Origin: Actinoplanes lobatus
Lineage (GTDB): Bacteria > Actinomycetota > Actinomycetes > Mycobacteriales > Micromonosporaceae
Direction: 5' to 3'
NCBI RefSeq assembly: GCF_014205215.1
Contig: NZ_JACHNC010000001.1
Coordinates: 5,638,501-5,702,500 of the forward strand
DNA length: 64,000 nucleotides
Part shown: one piece after another, positions 26,692 to 36,684 of the stretch
Position numbering within the stretch: position 1 is the first letter of the stretch
Layout: every line of letters begins with the position of its first letter
The notes under the pieces: generated by a model
The model's input: the letters and a program-made list of their open reading frames with translations, nothing else
Database searches by the model: none
What the model was told of the DNA's origin: nothing
Position numbers and translations under genes: made by a program

Positions 26692-26705
26692 CGGGAGCGC
26701 TCCCA
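26692..26705. promoter_or_regulatory. CebR-like (LacI-family) operator
   Basis: CGGGAGCGCTCCCA contains the perfect 12-bp palindrome GGGAGCGCTCCC and matches 13 of 14 bases of the CebR box TGGGAGCGCTCCCA known from cellulose and cellobiose regulation in streptomycetes. It is 24 bp upstream of the proposed glycosyltransferase start and about 190 bp upstream of the P450 gene. Two TTGAC-type hexamers follow at 26716-26735, so it could block a promoter. Confidence 0.7.
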
Positions 26706-26892
26706 ATACCAATTTTGACCGCATTGACATAGATCGCTGCGCCAGGTTACCGCAGCCAGGTTATACGTGGCGCGACGGGAGCGTAGCCGAGCCGTGCCGG
26801 AGCGCCGTCGCGTGGGCGACATCGGGTTGACCGGCCTCGATTGGTCGGCTACGAAAAAGTTAGTCAGAATTCGCATCGGCGAGAGGGCTCCG

Positions 26893-28092
26893 ATGACCGT
26901 CACCGACATCCTGTCCCCCGAATGCCTGGCCGACCCGGCTCCGGTCTGGGCGGCGCTGCGCGACACCGATCCGCTCAGTTTTCACGAGGGCATGAACGCC
27001 TACGTCATCAGCCGCTACGACGACGTCGAGCGGGCCTTCAAGGACCCGGTGTTCACCAGCGACAACTACGGCTGGCAGCTGGAGCCGGTGCACGGCCGCA
27101 CGATCCTGCAGATGGACGGCCGGGAGCACTCGATCCACCGGCGCCTGGTCACCCCGGCCTTCAAGGGCAGCGAGCTGACCACGAAGTTCGTCCCGGTGAT
27201 CCGGCGCAACAGCCGCGAGCTGCTGGACGCCTTCCGGGGCGACGGCGAGGTGGAGCTGGTCGACGCGTTCACCACCCGCTTCCCGATCAACGTCATCGTC
27301 GACATGCTCGGCCTGCCGAAGAGCGACCACGAGCTGTTCCGCCGCTGGTACACGTCGATCATGGCGTTCCTGTCGAACCTCACCCAGGACGAGACGGTCG
27401 CCGCGAACGGGCTGCGGACCCGGGACGAACTCCAGGCGTACCTGCTGCCGCGCATCGCCGAACGCCGCGCCGAACCCCGCGACGACCTGCTGTCGCTGCT
27501 CGGTACCGCGGAGATCGACGGCGAGCGGATGTCCGATCTGGAGGTGAAGGCGTTCGTCAGCCTGCTGCTGGTCGCCGGCGGCGAGACCACCGACAAGGCC
27601 CTCGCCAACATGATGCTCAACCTGGTCAGCGACCCCGGGCAGATGGCGAAGGTGCGCGCCGACCGGTCGCTCATCGGCAACGCGCTCGCCGAGACGCTGC
27701 GACACTCGCCGCCGGTCCAGATGATCATGCGGCAGCCGTCCGAGGACGTCGAACTGTCCGGCGGAACCGTTCCGAAAGGCGCCACTGTGATCTGCCTGAT
27801 CGCCGCCGCCAACCGGGATCCGCGCCGCTACTCCGACCCCGACCGGTTCGACGTCGCCCGCGCGGACCTCGACTTCTCCAAGGCCTACACGGCCGCCGCC
27901 AACCACACCGGATTCTCGCTGGGCCGCCATTTCTGCGTCGGCGCGATGCTCGCCAAAACCGAGGTCGAGATCGCCGCGAACGACCTGCTCGACGCCATGG
28001 AGGACATCGAGCTCGCCGCCGCGCCGGTGCTCCAGGGCCTGTTCACCAGGGCTCCGTCGAAACTGCGCCTGCGATTCCGTCCGGCTCACTGA
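26893..28092 (+). CDS. Cytochrome P450
   Basis: 399 residues, standard bacterial soluble class I size. It shows the I-helix oxygen motif AGGETTD (about 233), ExxR in AETLRHS, and the heme loop FSLGRHFCVGAMLAK (Cys 348). It hydroxylates or otherwise oxidises an unknown substrate using ferredoxin partners not encoded nearby. ATG 26893 has GAGAGG upstream. The Phe-x-x-Gly-x-His-x-Cys-x-Gly loop is complete, so the protein should be active. A perfect palindromic terminator follows its stop. Confidence 0.93.
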   Translation: MTVTDILSPECLADPAPVWAALRDTDPLSFHEGMNAYVISRYDDVERAFKDPVFTSDNYGWQLEPVHGRTILQMDGREHSIHRRLVTPAFKGSELTTKFVPVIRRNSRELLDAFRGDGEVELVDAFTTRFPINVIVDMLGLPKSDHELFRRWYTSIMAFLSNLTQDETVAANGLRTRDELQAYLLPRIAERRAEPRDDLLSLLGTAEIDGERMSDLEVKAFVSLLLVAGGETTDKALANMMLNLVSDPGQMAKVRADRSLIGNALAETLRHSPPVQMIMRQPSEDVELSGGTVPKGATVICLIAAANRDPRRYSDPDRFDVARADLDFSKAYTAAANHTGFSLGRHFCVGAMLAKTEVEIAANDLLDAMEDIELAAAPVLQGLFTRAPSKLRLRFRPAH

Positions 28093-28096
28093 CACA

Positions 28097-28140
28097 TTCA
28101 AAACCGGGTTCGGGTACGCGTACCCGAACCCGGTTTTGAA
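28097..28140. terminator. Perfect 44-bp palindrome between convergent genes
   Basis: Two 22-bp arms, each the exact complement of the other and beginning TTCAAAACCGGGTTCGGG, meet with no spacer. The arm ends are A/T-rich, so on either strand the hairpin is followed by a short T-run. It is placed between the stops of P450 and the BNR protein and should terminate both transcripts. Confidence 0.9.
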
Positions 28141-28146
28141 GGTCTT

Positions 28147-29505
28147 TCAGCCGCTGACACTCCAGTCCTGGACGTCGATCTGACTGCCGCCGTAACGCGG
28201 GGCGAAGAAGCTGAGCGTGCCGAGCGTCTTGAGGCGCTGGTGGTCGATCAGCGGGTCGGAGTAGTAGACGGCCGACGACGTGTAGCGGATCACCCAGTCG
28301 GTCCAGCCGGACGCCTTCGACGCGGTCTGGATGTGCAGTTTCCGGGTCGAGGAGTCACCGCTGACGACGTAGAGGTTGTCCTTGGCGTCGACCGCGATGT
28401 CACCGCGGGCGGACCGTTCCAGGAACGGCGTGTAGGTCTGGTGCCACACCTTGCTGGCCTTGTCCCGCCAATAGTGAACGAGTACGGCGGATTCCCGCGC
28501 GGCTGTGAAGTCGGTGTTGCTCGCGGCCGAGGCGGGCAGGTGCGAGGCGAGCACGTGCACGATGCCGGCCGCGTCGACGACCTGCGACTCCTGGTTGATC
28601 AGCCCCCGGTTTTGATCGATGGCCCACACTTTCAGCCCGGCGGCGTTCGAGGCCAGTGGCGTGCTGCCGGTGGTGGCGATGACGGTGCCCGCGTTGTTGC
28701 GCCAGGTGCGGCCCTTGTCCTTGCTGTACGCGTAGTACAGGTCGTGGTTGGTGCTCGCGTTCGACGTCTCCCGCACCGTCCACGTGACGTGCAGCAGCGG
28801 CGCCGCCGGGTCGTAGTTGTCGCACTCGATGCCGAACAGGTAGGCGTTGTTCCCCGCGGTCGTCCCGTCGATGAACTCGCCGATGTAGCTCCACGCCCCG
28901 GACTTGTACTCGTAGAGCACCTCGTCGCCGGTGCCGCTGTACCCGGTCCGGATCGCCAGTTGCAGGGTCCCGTCCGGGTGGGCGAAGAACTGCGGATAGG
29001 TGACCACGTCCATGCTGGTGCTGGTCAGTTTCGTCTGCACGGCACCGAAACTCGCGGTCGACCACGAAGCGGCGGTGGCCAGCCCGGCCACCGACTTGCG
29101 ATAGCGGAACTGCGACGAATGCGTGTCGAACGCCAGGTGGATCGTCCCGTCCGACGGCGCGATCCCGATGCTGATCGTGTTGTGCGAATCGGTCGACGTG
29201 GTGACGTAGTCGGTGAGCCGCAGATTCGACCAGGTCCCGGACGGCACCTGACGGCGGGACAGGTTCACATAGCCGCTCTGATCCCAGAAGGCGGAGTACT
29301 GCCAACCCTGGTAGGTGACGATGCCGTCCTGCTGGAACGACTCGCCGTTCATGTAGCCGGTGTAGGTGAGCGCGGTGCGGCCACTCGTGGTCAGCACCGT
29401 GGTCGACGTCTGGGTGACGGTCGGGGCGGCGGCCGCGGCGGGGAGCGCGGCCAGCATGACGGCCGGTATCGCTACCAGAGCAGCCAGTGTGAATCGTTTC
29501 ATCAT
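28147..29505 (-). CDS. Secreted BNR-repeat protein (BNR-4-like)
   Basis: 452 residues starting with MMKRFTLAALVAIPAVMLAA, a clear signal peptide cleaved after PAAAAA (about 27). The mature part is a beta-propeller-like chain: SHNTISIGIAPSDGTIHLAF and YAYSKDKGRTWRNNAGT (an S-x-D-x-G-x-T-W Asp-box type turn), and no added binding domain. Such proteins are related to sialidase-like and polysaccharide-lyase families and are exported. The exact sugar is unknown. It converges with P450 and has a 215-bp upstream gap with no visible regulator. Confidence 0.8.
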   Translation of the reverse strand: MMKRFTLAALVAIPAVMLAALPAAAAAPTVTQTSTTVLTTSGRTALTYTGYMNGESFQQDGIVTYQGWQYSAFWDQSGYVNLSRRQVPSGTWSNLRLTDYVTTSTDSHNTISIGIAPSDGTIHLAFDTHSSQFRYRKSVAGLATAASWSTASFGAVQTKLTSTSMDVVTYPQFFAHPDGTLQLAIRTGYSGTGDEVLYEYKSGAWSYIGEFIDGTTAGNNAYLFGIECDNYDPAAPLLHVTWTVRETSNASTNHDLYYAYSKDKGRTWRNNAGTVIATTGSTPLASNAAGLKVWAIDQNRGLINQESQVVDAAGIVHVLASHLPASAASNTDFTAARESAVLVHYWRDKASKVWHQTYTPFLERSARGDIAVDAKDNLYVVSGDSSTRKLHIQTASKASGWTDWVIRYTSSAVYYSDPLIDHQRLKTLGTLSFFAPRYGGSQIDVQDWSVSG

Positions 29506-29720
29506 GCCTCGCAGGGGGACGGGGGTGAATGGAACGAGCGGTGGCGCGAACGTTAAGCCGCTATTTCGGGGCCGTCAAGCTGCGAATGTTTCTATCGGTT
29601 TCGGTAATCTGAGGGCGCCGTTCGCGGCCCGCGAAGAGGGGAATCGGCCTGCGGTTGGGCGTGCCCACCCCGTACACCGGCGCTCTTCTGGGTTTGACCC
29701 GCCCGCGTGCGTGGTCTCTC

Positions 29721-30484
29721 TCAGCGACCGACGAAGTCGGGCGTGCGTTTCTCCGCGAAAGCGGTGACCGCCGCGTGGAAGTCGGCGCTCTCCAGCAGCG
29801 CCGACTGGCCGGTCAGCTCGCGGGCCAGGCTGTCCTCCAGATCGCCGAGCGTGGCCGCGTTGACCGCGCGTTTGGTCTCGGCGAGGGCCAGCGGCGCGGC
29901 CCGCGACAGCCGGGTGGTCAGCTCGTCGAGAGCCGGCCGGAGCTGCTCGGGTTCGACGACGCGGTAGACCAGGCCCCACTGCGCGGCGGTCGTGGCGGGC
30001 AGCCGTTCGCCGAGCAGGGCCAGGCTCATGGCGCGGGCGCGGCCGATGTTCGCCGGCACCAGCAGGGTCGCGCCGCCGTCCGGCATGAGGCCCACGTTGA
30101 CGAACGCCAGCTGGAAGAACGCCGACGTCGAGGTCAGCACCAGGTCGCAGGCCAGGGCGATCGAGCAGCCCACGCCGGCGGCCGGGCCGTGCACCGCGGC
30201 GACGACCGGGCGGGGCACGGCGCGGATGGCGCGGATCACCCGGTTCGCGGCCTCGACCGTGCCGGCCGGCGAGGAGAAGTCGCCGACCGTCAGATCGGCC
30301 CCGGAGCTGAAGGCGCGGCCCGCGCCGGAGAGCACCAGCACGCGTACGTCCGGATCGTCGCCGGCCTCGGTGATCAGCTCGGCCAGATCGTCGAGCACGC
30401 CCTCGGTGACGGCGTTGAGCACGTGCGGCCGGTTCAGGGTGATCCGCAGGACAGGCCCGTCGCGATGGCAGTCGATGAACGTCA

Positions 30485-30485
<1 letters not shown>
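29721..30485 (-). CDS. Enoyl-CoA hydratase/isomerase family protein
   Basis: 254 residues of the crotonase fold: ITLNRPHVLNAV, SGAGRAFSSGADL (oxyanion-hole loop), and VAAVHGPAAGVGCSIALACD. The second catalytic-Glu region reads NVGLMPDGG, where the position often holding Glu is Asp, so the reaction may not be simple hydration. ATG 30485 overlaps the stop of the upstream gene (TGATG), so the three-gene set is translated together. It likely acts on an acyl-CoA in a catabolic pathway. Confidence 0.88.
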
Positions 30486-32232
<1,747 letters not shown>

Positions 32233-32317
32233 GAAAGACTCCTTCAGGCAGCATTGCCGGACCGTCAGAGTCTCACCCCATCGGACAGAAACAGTCAAGG
32301 CTGTCTGTTTATGGCCT

Positions 32318-32944
32318 TCAACTGAGCAGCGCGTGCCGGGCGATCTCCTTCCAGTGCTCCAGCAGCGGTTCGGACGCCGGATCGCGGGCGTCGAAGGCGT
32401 AACTGAGCGCCGTGCCCCGCATGCTGGTGAACAGCACCGGGCGTACCGGCAGGTAGAGAGGCCGGCCCACCAGGTCGGGGCCGAACAGCTGGTCCATCCG
32501 CGCCCAGATGGCCCGGCCCAGGCGCTTCTCCGCCGGCCGGATCGCCCCGGCCAGCGCCGGTTCGGTCCGCGACGCCACCCACAGCTCGGTGGCCGCCCAG
32601 AAACTCGGCTCCCGGAACGTCGCCCAGAGGCAGTCCACCACCACGGCGATCCGCTCGCCCGGGCCGGTCGCCTCGGCGATCCGCTCGGTCCACGGCCCCG
32701 GCACCGGCTCGGCCAGCTGCGCCTCGATGATGTGGTGCGCCGCCGCGACCAGCAGCTCCTCCTTCGACCGGAACTGGTGCAGCATCCGGCCCCGCGACAT
32801 CCCGGCCTCGGCCTGGATGGAGATGGTGCTGGTTCGCGCATACCCGTCCCGCAGCAGGCAGGTGACCGCGGCGTCCAGGATCCGGGACCGGGACTCGCGG
32901 GTCCGGTCCGCCCGGGGCCGGCTCTGGGCGGGTGTCGTCGTCAT
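32318..32944 (-). CDS. TetR-family regulator
   Basis: 208 residues with HTH ([20 protein letters not shown] and [20 protein letters not shown], residues about 20-64). It lies 85 bp upstream of the SDR/NMO/enoyl-CoA hydratase operon on the same strand and probably controls it. In the gap (about 32281-32306) repeated ACAG/CTGT half-sites flank CCTTGA, a weak operator candidate. ATG 32944 is near a CATCC/GGATG-type start with little Shine-Dalgarno, so the start is moderately certain. Confidence 0.85.
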   Translation of the reverse strand: MTTTPAQSRPRADRTRESRSRILDAAVTCLLRDGYARTSTISIQAEAGMSRGRMLHQFRSKEELLVAAAHHIIEAQLAEPVPGPWTERIAEATGPGERIAVVVDCLWATFREPSFWAATELWVASRTEPALAGAIRPAEKRLGRAIWARMDQLFGPDLVGRPLYLPVRPVLFTSMRGTALSYAFDARDPASEPLLEHWKEIARHALLS

Positions 32945-32966
32945 CCGCCGACAATAGCGGTCAGAG

Positions 32967-33125
32967 TTGACCGCTCACGAACGCTCGACCAGGCCGCACG
33001 TCTACCGCCCGGGCGAACTGCTGCTGTTCGGGCTGGGCGGGCTGGTCATCGCGGTCCTCGGCGCGATGCTGCCGGCCGGGTGGGCGGCACGGACCCGTAC
33101 CGCCACCACCCTGCGCACCGGGTGA
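32967..33125 (+). pseudogene. C-terminal remnant of an FtsX-type ABC permease
   Basis: The frame reads YRPGELLLFGLGGLVIAVLG then AMLPAGWAARTRTATTLRTG and stops at 33125. This is the last helix and tail typical of FtsX-like permeases (PAxWAARxRTATALR). The remaining several hundred residues are missing; the sequence to the left is the promoter side of a TetR gene. I regard it as the leftover of a deletion. Confidence 0.65.
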
Positions 33126-33140
33126 CGAGATGATGGGGGC

Positions 33141-33314
33141 ATGGATTCCGAGGCCGTACAGGTGCTGACCCGATGGCAGGACAGCGGCGGGACGTGGCGG
33201 GTCCTCGTGCGCAGCGACACCCACGTCACCGTCGCCCTGCTGACCTGCACCGAGGAGGAGGTCGAGCGCTGCACCTGGCCCAGCGACCCGCGGCTGCTCG
33301 CCCTGATCAGCTGA
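33141..33314 (+). CDS. Small hypothetical protein, 57 residues
   Basis: ATG 33141 with GGGGG just upstream opens 57 codons with strong G/C third-position bias. The product begins MDSEAVQVLTRWQDSGGTWR and carries ALLTCTEEEVERCTWP, a compact acidic sequence with two Cys. It looks like a genuine small actinobacterial protein, though I cannot name a family. It ends 8 bp inside the convergent pectinesterase gene and stands 15 bp after the permease remnant. Confidence 0.65.
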   Translation: MDSEAVQVLTRWQDSGGTWRVLVRSDTHVTVALLTCTEEEVERCTWPSDPRLLALIS

Positions 33315-34515
33315 CGCCCGGCCCGTGGTCGGCGTGCTCCCACAGCCGGTTGTGGTACACGTCGTTCAGGTCCCGTCCCTCCTCGATCGACGCGGAGAAG
33401 GGGCGGGCCGTGGTCGCGGCCGGCGCCCACGGGGCCGCCGTGTCGAAGCCCGCGCCCAGGAGGCTGTCGCGGATCACCAGCTGGCCGTTCGCGGTGATGC
33501 CGGGCAGGTAGCCGGTGGCGCCGGCGCCCTGGTCCCAGGCCCGGCCCAGGCGGCCGGTCGGCGCGGCCGCGTAGCCGTCGTCGGCCACGATCCGGGAACG
33601 GGTCACCAGGAATCCGTACGGGTAGGCCGGCGCCGTGTTCGGTGCGAAGATCACGCCACCGGACGGCTTGCGGCTGGACACCAGGCGGAACGTGCAGTTC
33701 GTGAAGACAGCGGCGGCCCGGCCGAAGACGAAGTCGGTGTCACCCTCGACGTAGGTGTCGCGCACCGACACCCGGGCGATCCGGAGCACGTCGTCGGCGT
33801 TGGTCATCAGGGTGTCCTGGCGGCTGATCAGGCGCAGCCCCTCCAGTTGGGTGCGGTCCGCGTCGGTGCGCAGCGCCAGCGCCTGATGGGTGCCCCGGTC
33901 CACGGTGTCCAGCAGCGTGTTCGTGACCGTCAGGTTCTTCAGCTGGAGGTCGGTGCTCTGCGCCCAGACGACCGTGGCGCACAGCCCGGCCGTGGCGCTG
34001 GTCTTCGTGGCGCACGACTGGTACATGGGCCAGGCCGGGTCGCCCTCGGCGTACCGGCCGTCGGGGTTGACCTGGGCGGCCCACTGCGCCGGGGTGACCG
34101 TGGCGTCGATGGTGAACTCCAGGCGTACGTCCTCGGCCCGCCCGGCGCCGTAGATGGTCAGCGGGGGAGTGCCGGCCGGGATGAAGACCGTGCCGGTGTA
34201 CGTGCCCGGCCGCACCGCGATCCAGAGCCGCTTCTCGCCGCCGGTCCGGTAGGCGGCGTCGACGGCGTCCTGCACGGTCGCGAAGCCGTGCCCGCCGACG
34301 ACGAGATCGGGGTGGCGCGGGGTCCGGATCGGGTGCGGCCGCCAGGGGTCGGCCACCGGCGCGGCGTACGTGCCGGAGAAGCCCAGATAGTTCGCGGCCG
34401 TGAACGGGGCCGCCTCGGCCGCCGACAGGACCGGCCGGGCGGTGGTGCCCGGCGGGACCTGCGCGGTCAGTGGAAGTGCCAGCGTCACGGCGGCGAGAAC
34501 TGCTGCTAAACCCAT
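33307..34515 (-). CDS. Secreted pectinesterase-family protein
   Basis: 402 residues. A hydrophobic signal segment (MGLAAVLAAVTLALPLTAQV) is followed by a right-handed beta-helix with pectinesterase landmarks: GTYTGTVFIPAG, LISRQDTLMT (Gln), YVEGDTDFVFGRAA (catalytic Asp pair) and GRAWDQ (Arg of the L-G-R-x-W motif). The layout resembles YbhC-type members with extra inserted loops more than plant-like enzymes. It probably de-esterifies pectin or a related ester outside the cell. ATG 34515 is best spaced from GGAGG; 34518 is next to it. Confidence 0.85.
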   Translation of the reverse strand: MGLAAVLAAVTLALPLTAQVPPGTTARPVLSAAEAAPFTAANYLGFSGTYAAPVADPWRPHPIRTPRHPDLVVGGHGFATVQDAVDAAYRTGGEKRLWIAVRPGTYTGTVFIPAGTPPLTIYGAGRAEDVRLEFTIDATVTPAQWAAQVNPDGRYAEGDPAWPMYQSCATKTSATAGLCATVVWAQSTDLQLKNLTVTNTLLDTVDRGTHQALALRTDADRTQLEGLRLISRQDTLMTNADDVLRIARVSVRDTYVEGDTDFVFGRAAAVFTNCTFRLVSSRKPSGGVIFAPNTAPAYPYGFLVTRSRIVADDGYAAAPTGRLGRAWDQGAGATGYLPGITANGQLVIRDSLLGAGFDTAAPWAPAATTARPFSASIEEGRDLNDVYHNRLWEHADHGPGVS

Positions 34516-34569
34516 CATCAACCTCCAGGAATGCGCTTTCCCGGAGGATCATACTGTCGAAGTCTGTCG

Positions 34570-35325
34570 ATGCCAGAGAATCGACCGATGTCTTGGGATG
34601 CGTCGCACGTCAACCACCGTTCGTTCTGGCGGCATCTGGCCCGCGTGTGCGGTGGCGAAAGCCTGGAGATCCCCGGTGGGCTGCTGGTCCGGGCCGGGCT
34701 CCCGGGTGGTTCGTGGAACCAGTTGCACCTCGATCCGGGCGACGGGCAGGAGGCGGCCCTCGACCGGGCCGGGAAGTACTTCGCCGGGCACGGGCTGCCC
34801 TGGCGGCTCTACGCCGAGCGGGAGTCGCCGGCCGCGGACGCCTTCGCCGCCCGGCACGGCGTCCCGATGCAGCCGCGGTACCCGGTGCTCAACCGTCCGG
34901 CCGGGCCGCTCGACGACCCCGTCGACGGTCTGGAGACCTCGGACGCGGCCGGCCTGGACGACCTGCGCGAGTTCATCGACTGCGCCGGGGCGTCCTACGG
35001 GCTGGATCCGGCGGTTCTGGGGCCGCTCGTGAGCCCGCGCGCCTTCGACGACCCGGCGTTCCGGTTCCATCTCGGGCGCCACGCCGGGCGGGTGGTCGCG
35101 GTCAGCGTCAGCGTCCAGCACGCCGACACGGTCGGCGTCTACTTCGTCGGGGTACGCCCGGAGCAGCGCCGCCACGGGTTCGGCCGGGCCGTCACCGCGC
35201 ACGCCGTGCGGGCCGTCCCCGGGGCGGGCACCGCCGTCCTCCAGGCCACGCCCGCCGGACTGTCCATCTACCAGGACATGGGCTTCCACATCGTGACCGA
35301 GTACCGCTACTGGAACTTCTTCTAG
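34570..35325 (+). CDS. GNAT-family acetyltransferase
   Basis: About 251 residues. The C-terminal half has the acetyl-CoA signature VYFVGVRPEQRRHGFGRAVT (R-x-x-G-x-G/A) and ends SIYQDMGFHIVTEYRYWNFF, the typical Y-x-x-x-G-F strand. The N-terminal half is a less conserved, possibly degenerate second GNAT-like domain. ATG 34570 and 34588 are both possible. It is divergent from the pectinesterase. Substrate unknown. Confidence 0.82.
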   Translation: MPENRPMSWDASHVNHRSFWRHLARVCGGESLEIPGGLLVRAGLPGGSWNQLHLDPGDGQEAALDRAGKYFAGHGLPWRLYAERESPAADAFAARHGVPMQPRYPVLNRPAGPLDDPVDGLETSDAAGLDDLREFIDCAGASYGLDPAVLGPLVSPRAFDDPAFRFHLGRHAGRVVAVSVSVQHADTVGVYFVGVRPEQRRHGFGRAVTAHAVRAVPGAGTAVLQATPAGLSIYQDMGFHIVTEYRYWNFF

Positions 35326-35378
35326 CGCCTGTTTCGGAAGGGGGACAGCCCAGTCATCCCTTCCGAAACAGGCGCTAG
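35322..35378. terminator. Bidirectional terminator containing both stop codons
   Basis: 21-bp perfect arms (35322-35342 and 35358-35378, with CTAGCGCCTGTTTCGGAAGG in the first) enclose a 15-nt loop. The TAG stop of the GNAT gene lies in the left arm and the TAG stop of the leftward dipeptidase in the right arm, so the hairpin starts inside both genes' last codon. Confidence 0.88.
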
Positions 35379-36325
35379 GTCCAGCACTGGGCGGCGACGC
35401 GGCGGAAGTTGCCGCCCAGGATGGCCGCCACCGCGTCGGCCGGGTAGCCGCGGTCGCGCAGCGCGGCCTCCACCGCGAACAGTCCCTCCGGCGGGGTGAA
35501 GTTGATCGGGCCCCAGCGGGTGAACCAGTCGGGGAACAGCTCCGGGTTGTCGCGGATCGCCGCGTTGGCGTCCTCGAAGTCGAACGAGAAGTCCGTCGAC
35601 AGGCCGACGTGCTCCGGCCCGACCAGCTCGACCGCGTAGTCGACGTGCCGAACGAAAGCCTCCACCGACGCGTCGTTCGGGCCCAGGAAGATGCCGATGC
35701 CGGTGATCCCGACGACGCCGCCGGTGGCCGCGCACGCCCGTGCCTGCTCGTCGGTGATGTTGCGCGGGTGGTCCCACAGCGCCCGCATGCAGGAGTGGCT
35801 GTAGATCATCGGCTTGGTGGTGACGTCGCTGATGTCGAGGGCGGTACGGGCGCCGCAGTGCGAGCCGTCGGCCACCATGCCGACCGCGTTCATCTCACGG
35901 ATCAGATCCCGGCCGTACGCGGTCAGCCCCTCGTCGGTCTCGTCCAGGCACCCGCCGCCGGCCGCGTTGCGGTTGTTGTAGGACGGCAGCATGGTCCGTA
36001 CGCCCAGGTCGTAGAACTCCCGTACCCGGTCCAGCCGCCCGTCGAGCGGGCCCGAGTCCTCCAGGTCGAAGGCGACCGCCACCCGTCCGGTGTCGCGGGC
36101 CGTGTCCAGGTCGGCGAGCCCGGCGGCGAGCACGAACCGCTCGTCGGCCTCGATCCGCGGCCGCCAGTCCGCCAGCAGCGCGATGACCTCGTCGTAGCCG
36201 TGCGGGGCGTACCCCACGTTGACCGAGACGTAGCTGCCGCCCGGACGGCGGTAGCGGTCCAGCTCACCGAGGTCGGCCTCGGACGTCAGCGGCAGGCAGC
36301 AGTGCTGTTCCCAGAGCAGTGACAC
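35375..36325 (-). CDS. M19 membrane-dipeptidase-family protein
   Basis: 316 residues. Zinc-ligand regions of the M19 family are recognisable: DLEDSGPL (bridging Glu), GSHCGART and IYSHSCMRAL (His), and a late STDFSFDF (Asp). The N-terminal HxD motif is replaced by WEQHCCLPL, so the His is kept but the usual Asp ligand is Cys. The family hydrolyses dipeptides or related amides. GTG 36325 starts 2 nt after the stop of the preceding gene, so translation is coupled. Activity with a changed ligand set is uncertain. Confidence 0.83.
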   Translation of the reverse strand: MSLLWEQHCCLPLTSEADLGELDRYRRPGGSYVSVNVGYAPHGYDEVIALLADWRPRIEADERFVLAAGLADLDTARDTGRVAVAFDLEDSGPLDGRLDRVREFYDLGVRTMLPSYNNRNAAGGGCLDETDEGLTAYGRDLIREMNAVGMVADGSHCGARTALDISDVTTKPMIYSHSCMRALWDHPRNITDEQARACAATGGVVGITGIGIFLGPNDASVEAFVRHVDYAVELVGPEHVGLSTDFSFDFEDANAAIRDNPELFPDWFTRWGPINFTPPEGLFAVEAALRDRGYPADAVAAILGGNFRRVAAQCWT

Positions 36326-36327
36326 GT

Positions 36328-36675
36328 TCAGGACCCCAGATAGTCGGCGAGCACGAGGGCATGATTGTGCACGGTGTCGCGGACGCTGTAGAGCAGGGTC
36401 ACCGTGCCGCGCTCGTGCTCCGTGCGGCGCAGCGCCGCGACGGCCTCCGGGTTGGCGTCGAGCTCGGCCCGGTAGCGCCGGGTGAACTCGGCGAACTCGC
36501 CGGTGTGCTGGTGGAACCACTGCCGCAGCCCGGTGCTCGGCGCGGCGTCCTTGGCCCACTCGCCGAGGGCCGCGCGCTCCTTGGAGACGCCGCGCGGCCA
36601 GAGCCGGTCCACCAGGATCCGGTAGCCGTCGCCCGGATCGGGATCGTCCTGCACCCGCTTGATCTGGAAGGCCAT
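36328..36675 (-). CDS. DUF488-family protein
   Basis: 115 residues beginning MAFQIKRVQDDPDPGDGYRI followed by LVDRLWPRG and ending with LLYSVRDTVHNHALVLADYL. The R-x-LVDRLWPRG pattern is the hallmark of DUF488, small proteins of unknown function common in bacteria. It lies between MFS and dipeptidase genes with gaps of 9 and 2 bp, part of a leftward run. Confidence 0.88.
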   Translation of the reverse strand: MAFQIKRVQDDPDPGDGYRILVDRLWPRGVSKERAALGEWAKDAAPSTGLRQWFHQHTGEFAEFTRRYRAELDANPEAVAALRRTEHERGTVTLLYSVRDTVHNHALVLADYLGS

Positions 36676-36684
36676 TTCCGCATG

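Noticed and set aside
32281..32306. Operator between the TetR and SDR genes
   Set aside because: The ACAG/CTGT half-sites do not form a consistent dyad, so it is mentioned with the gene but not listed as a feature.
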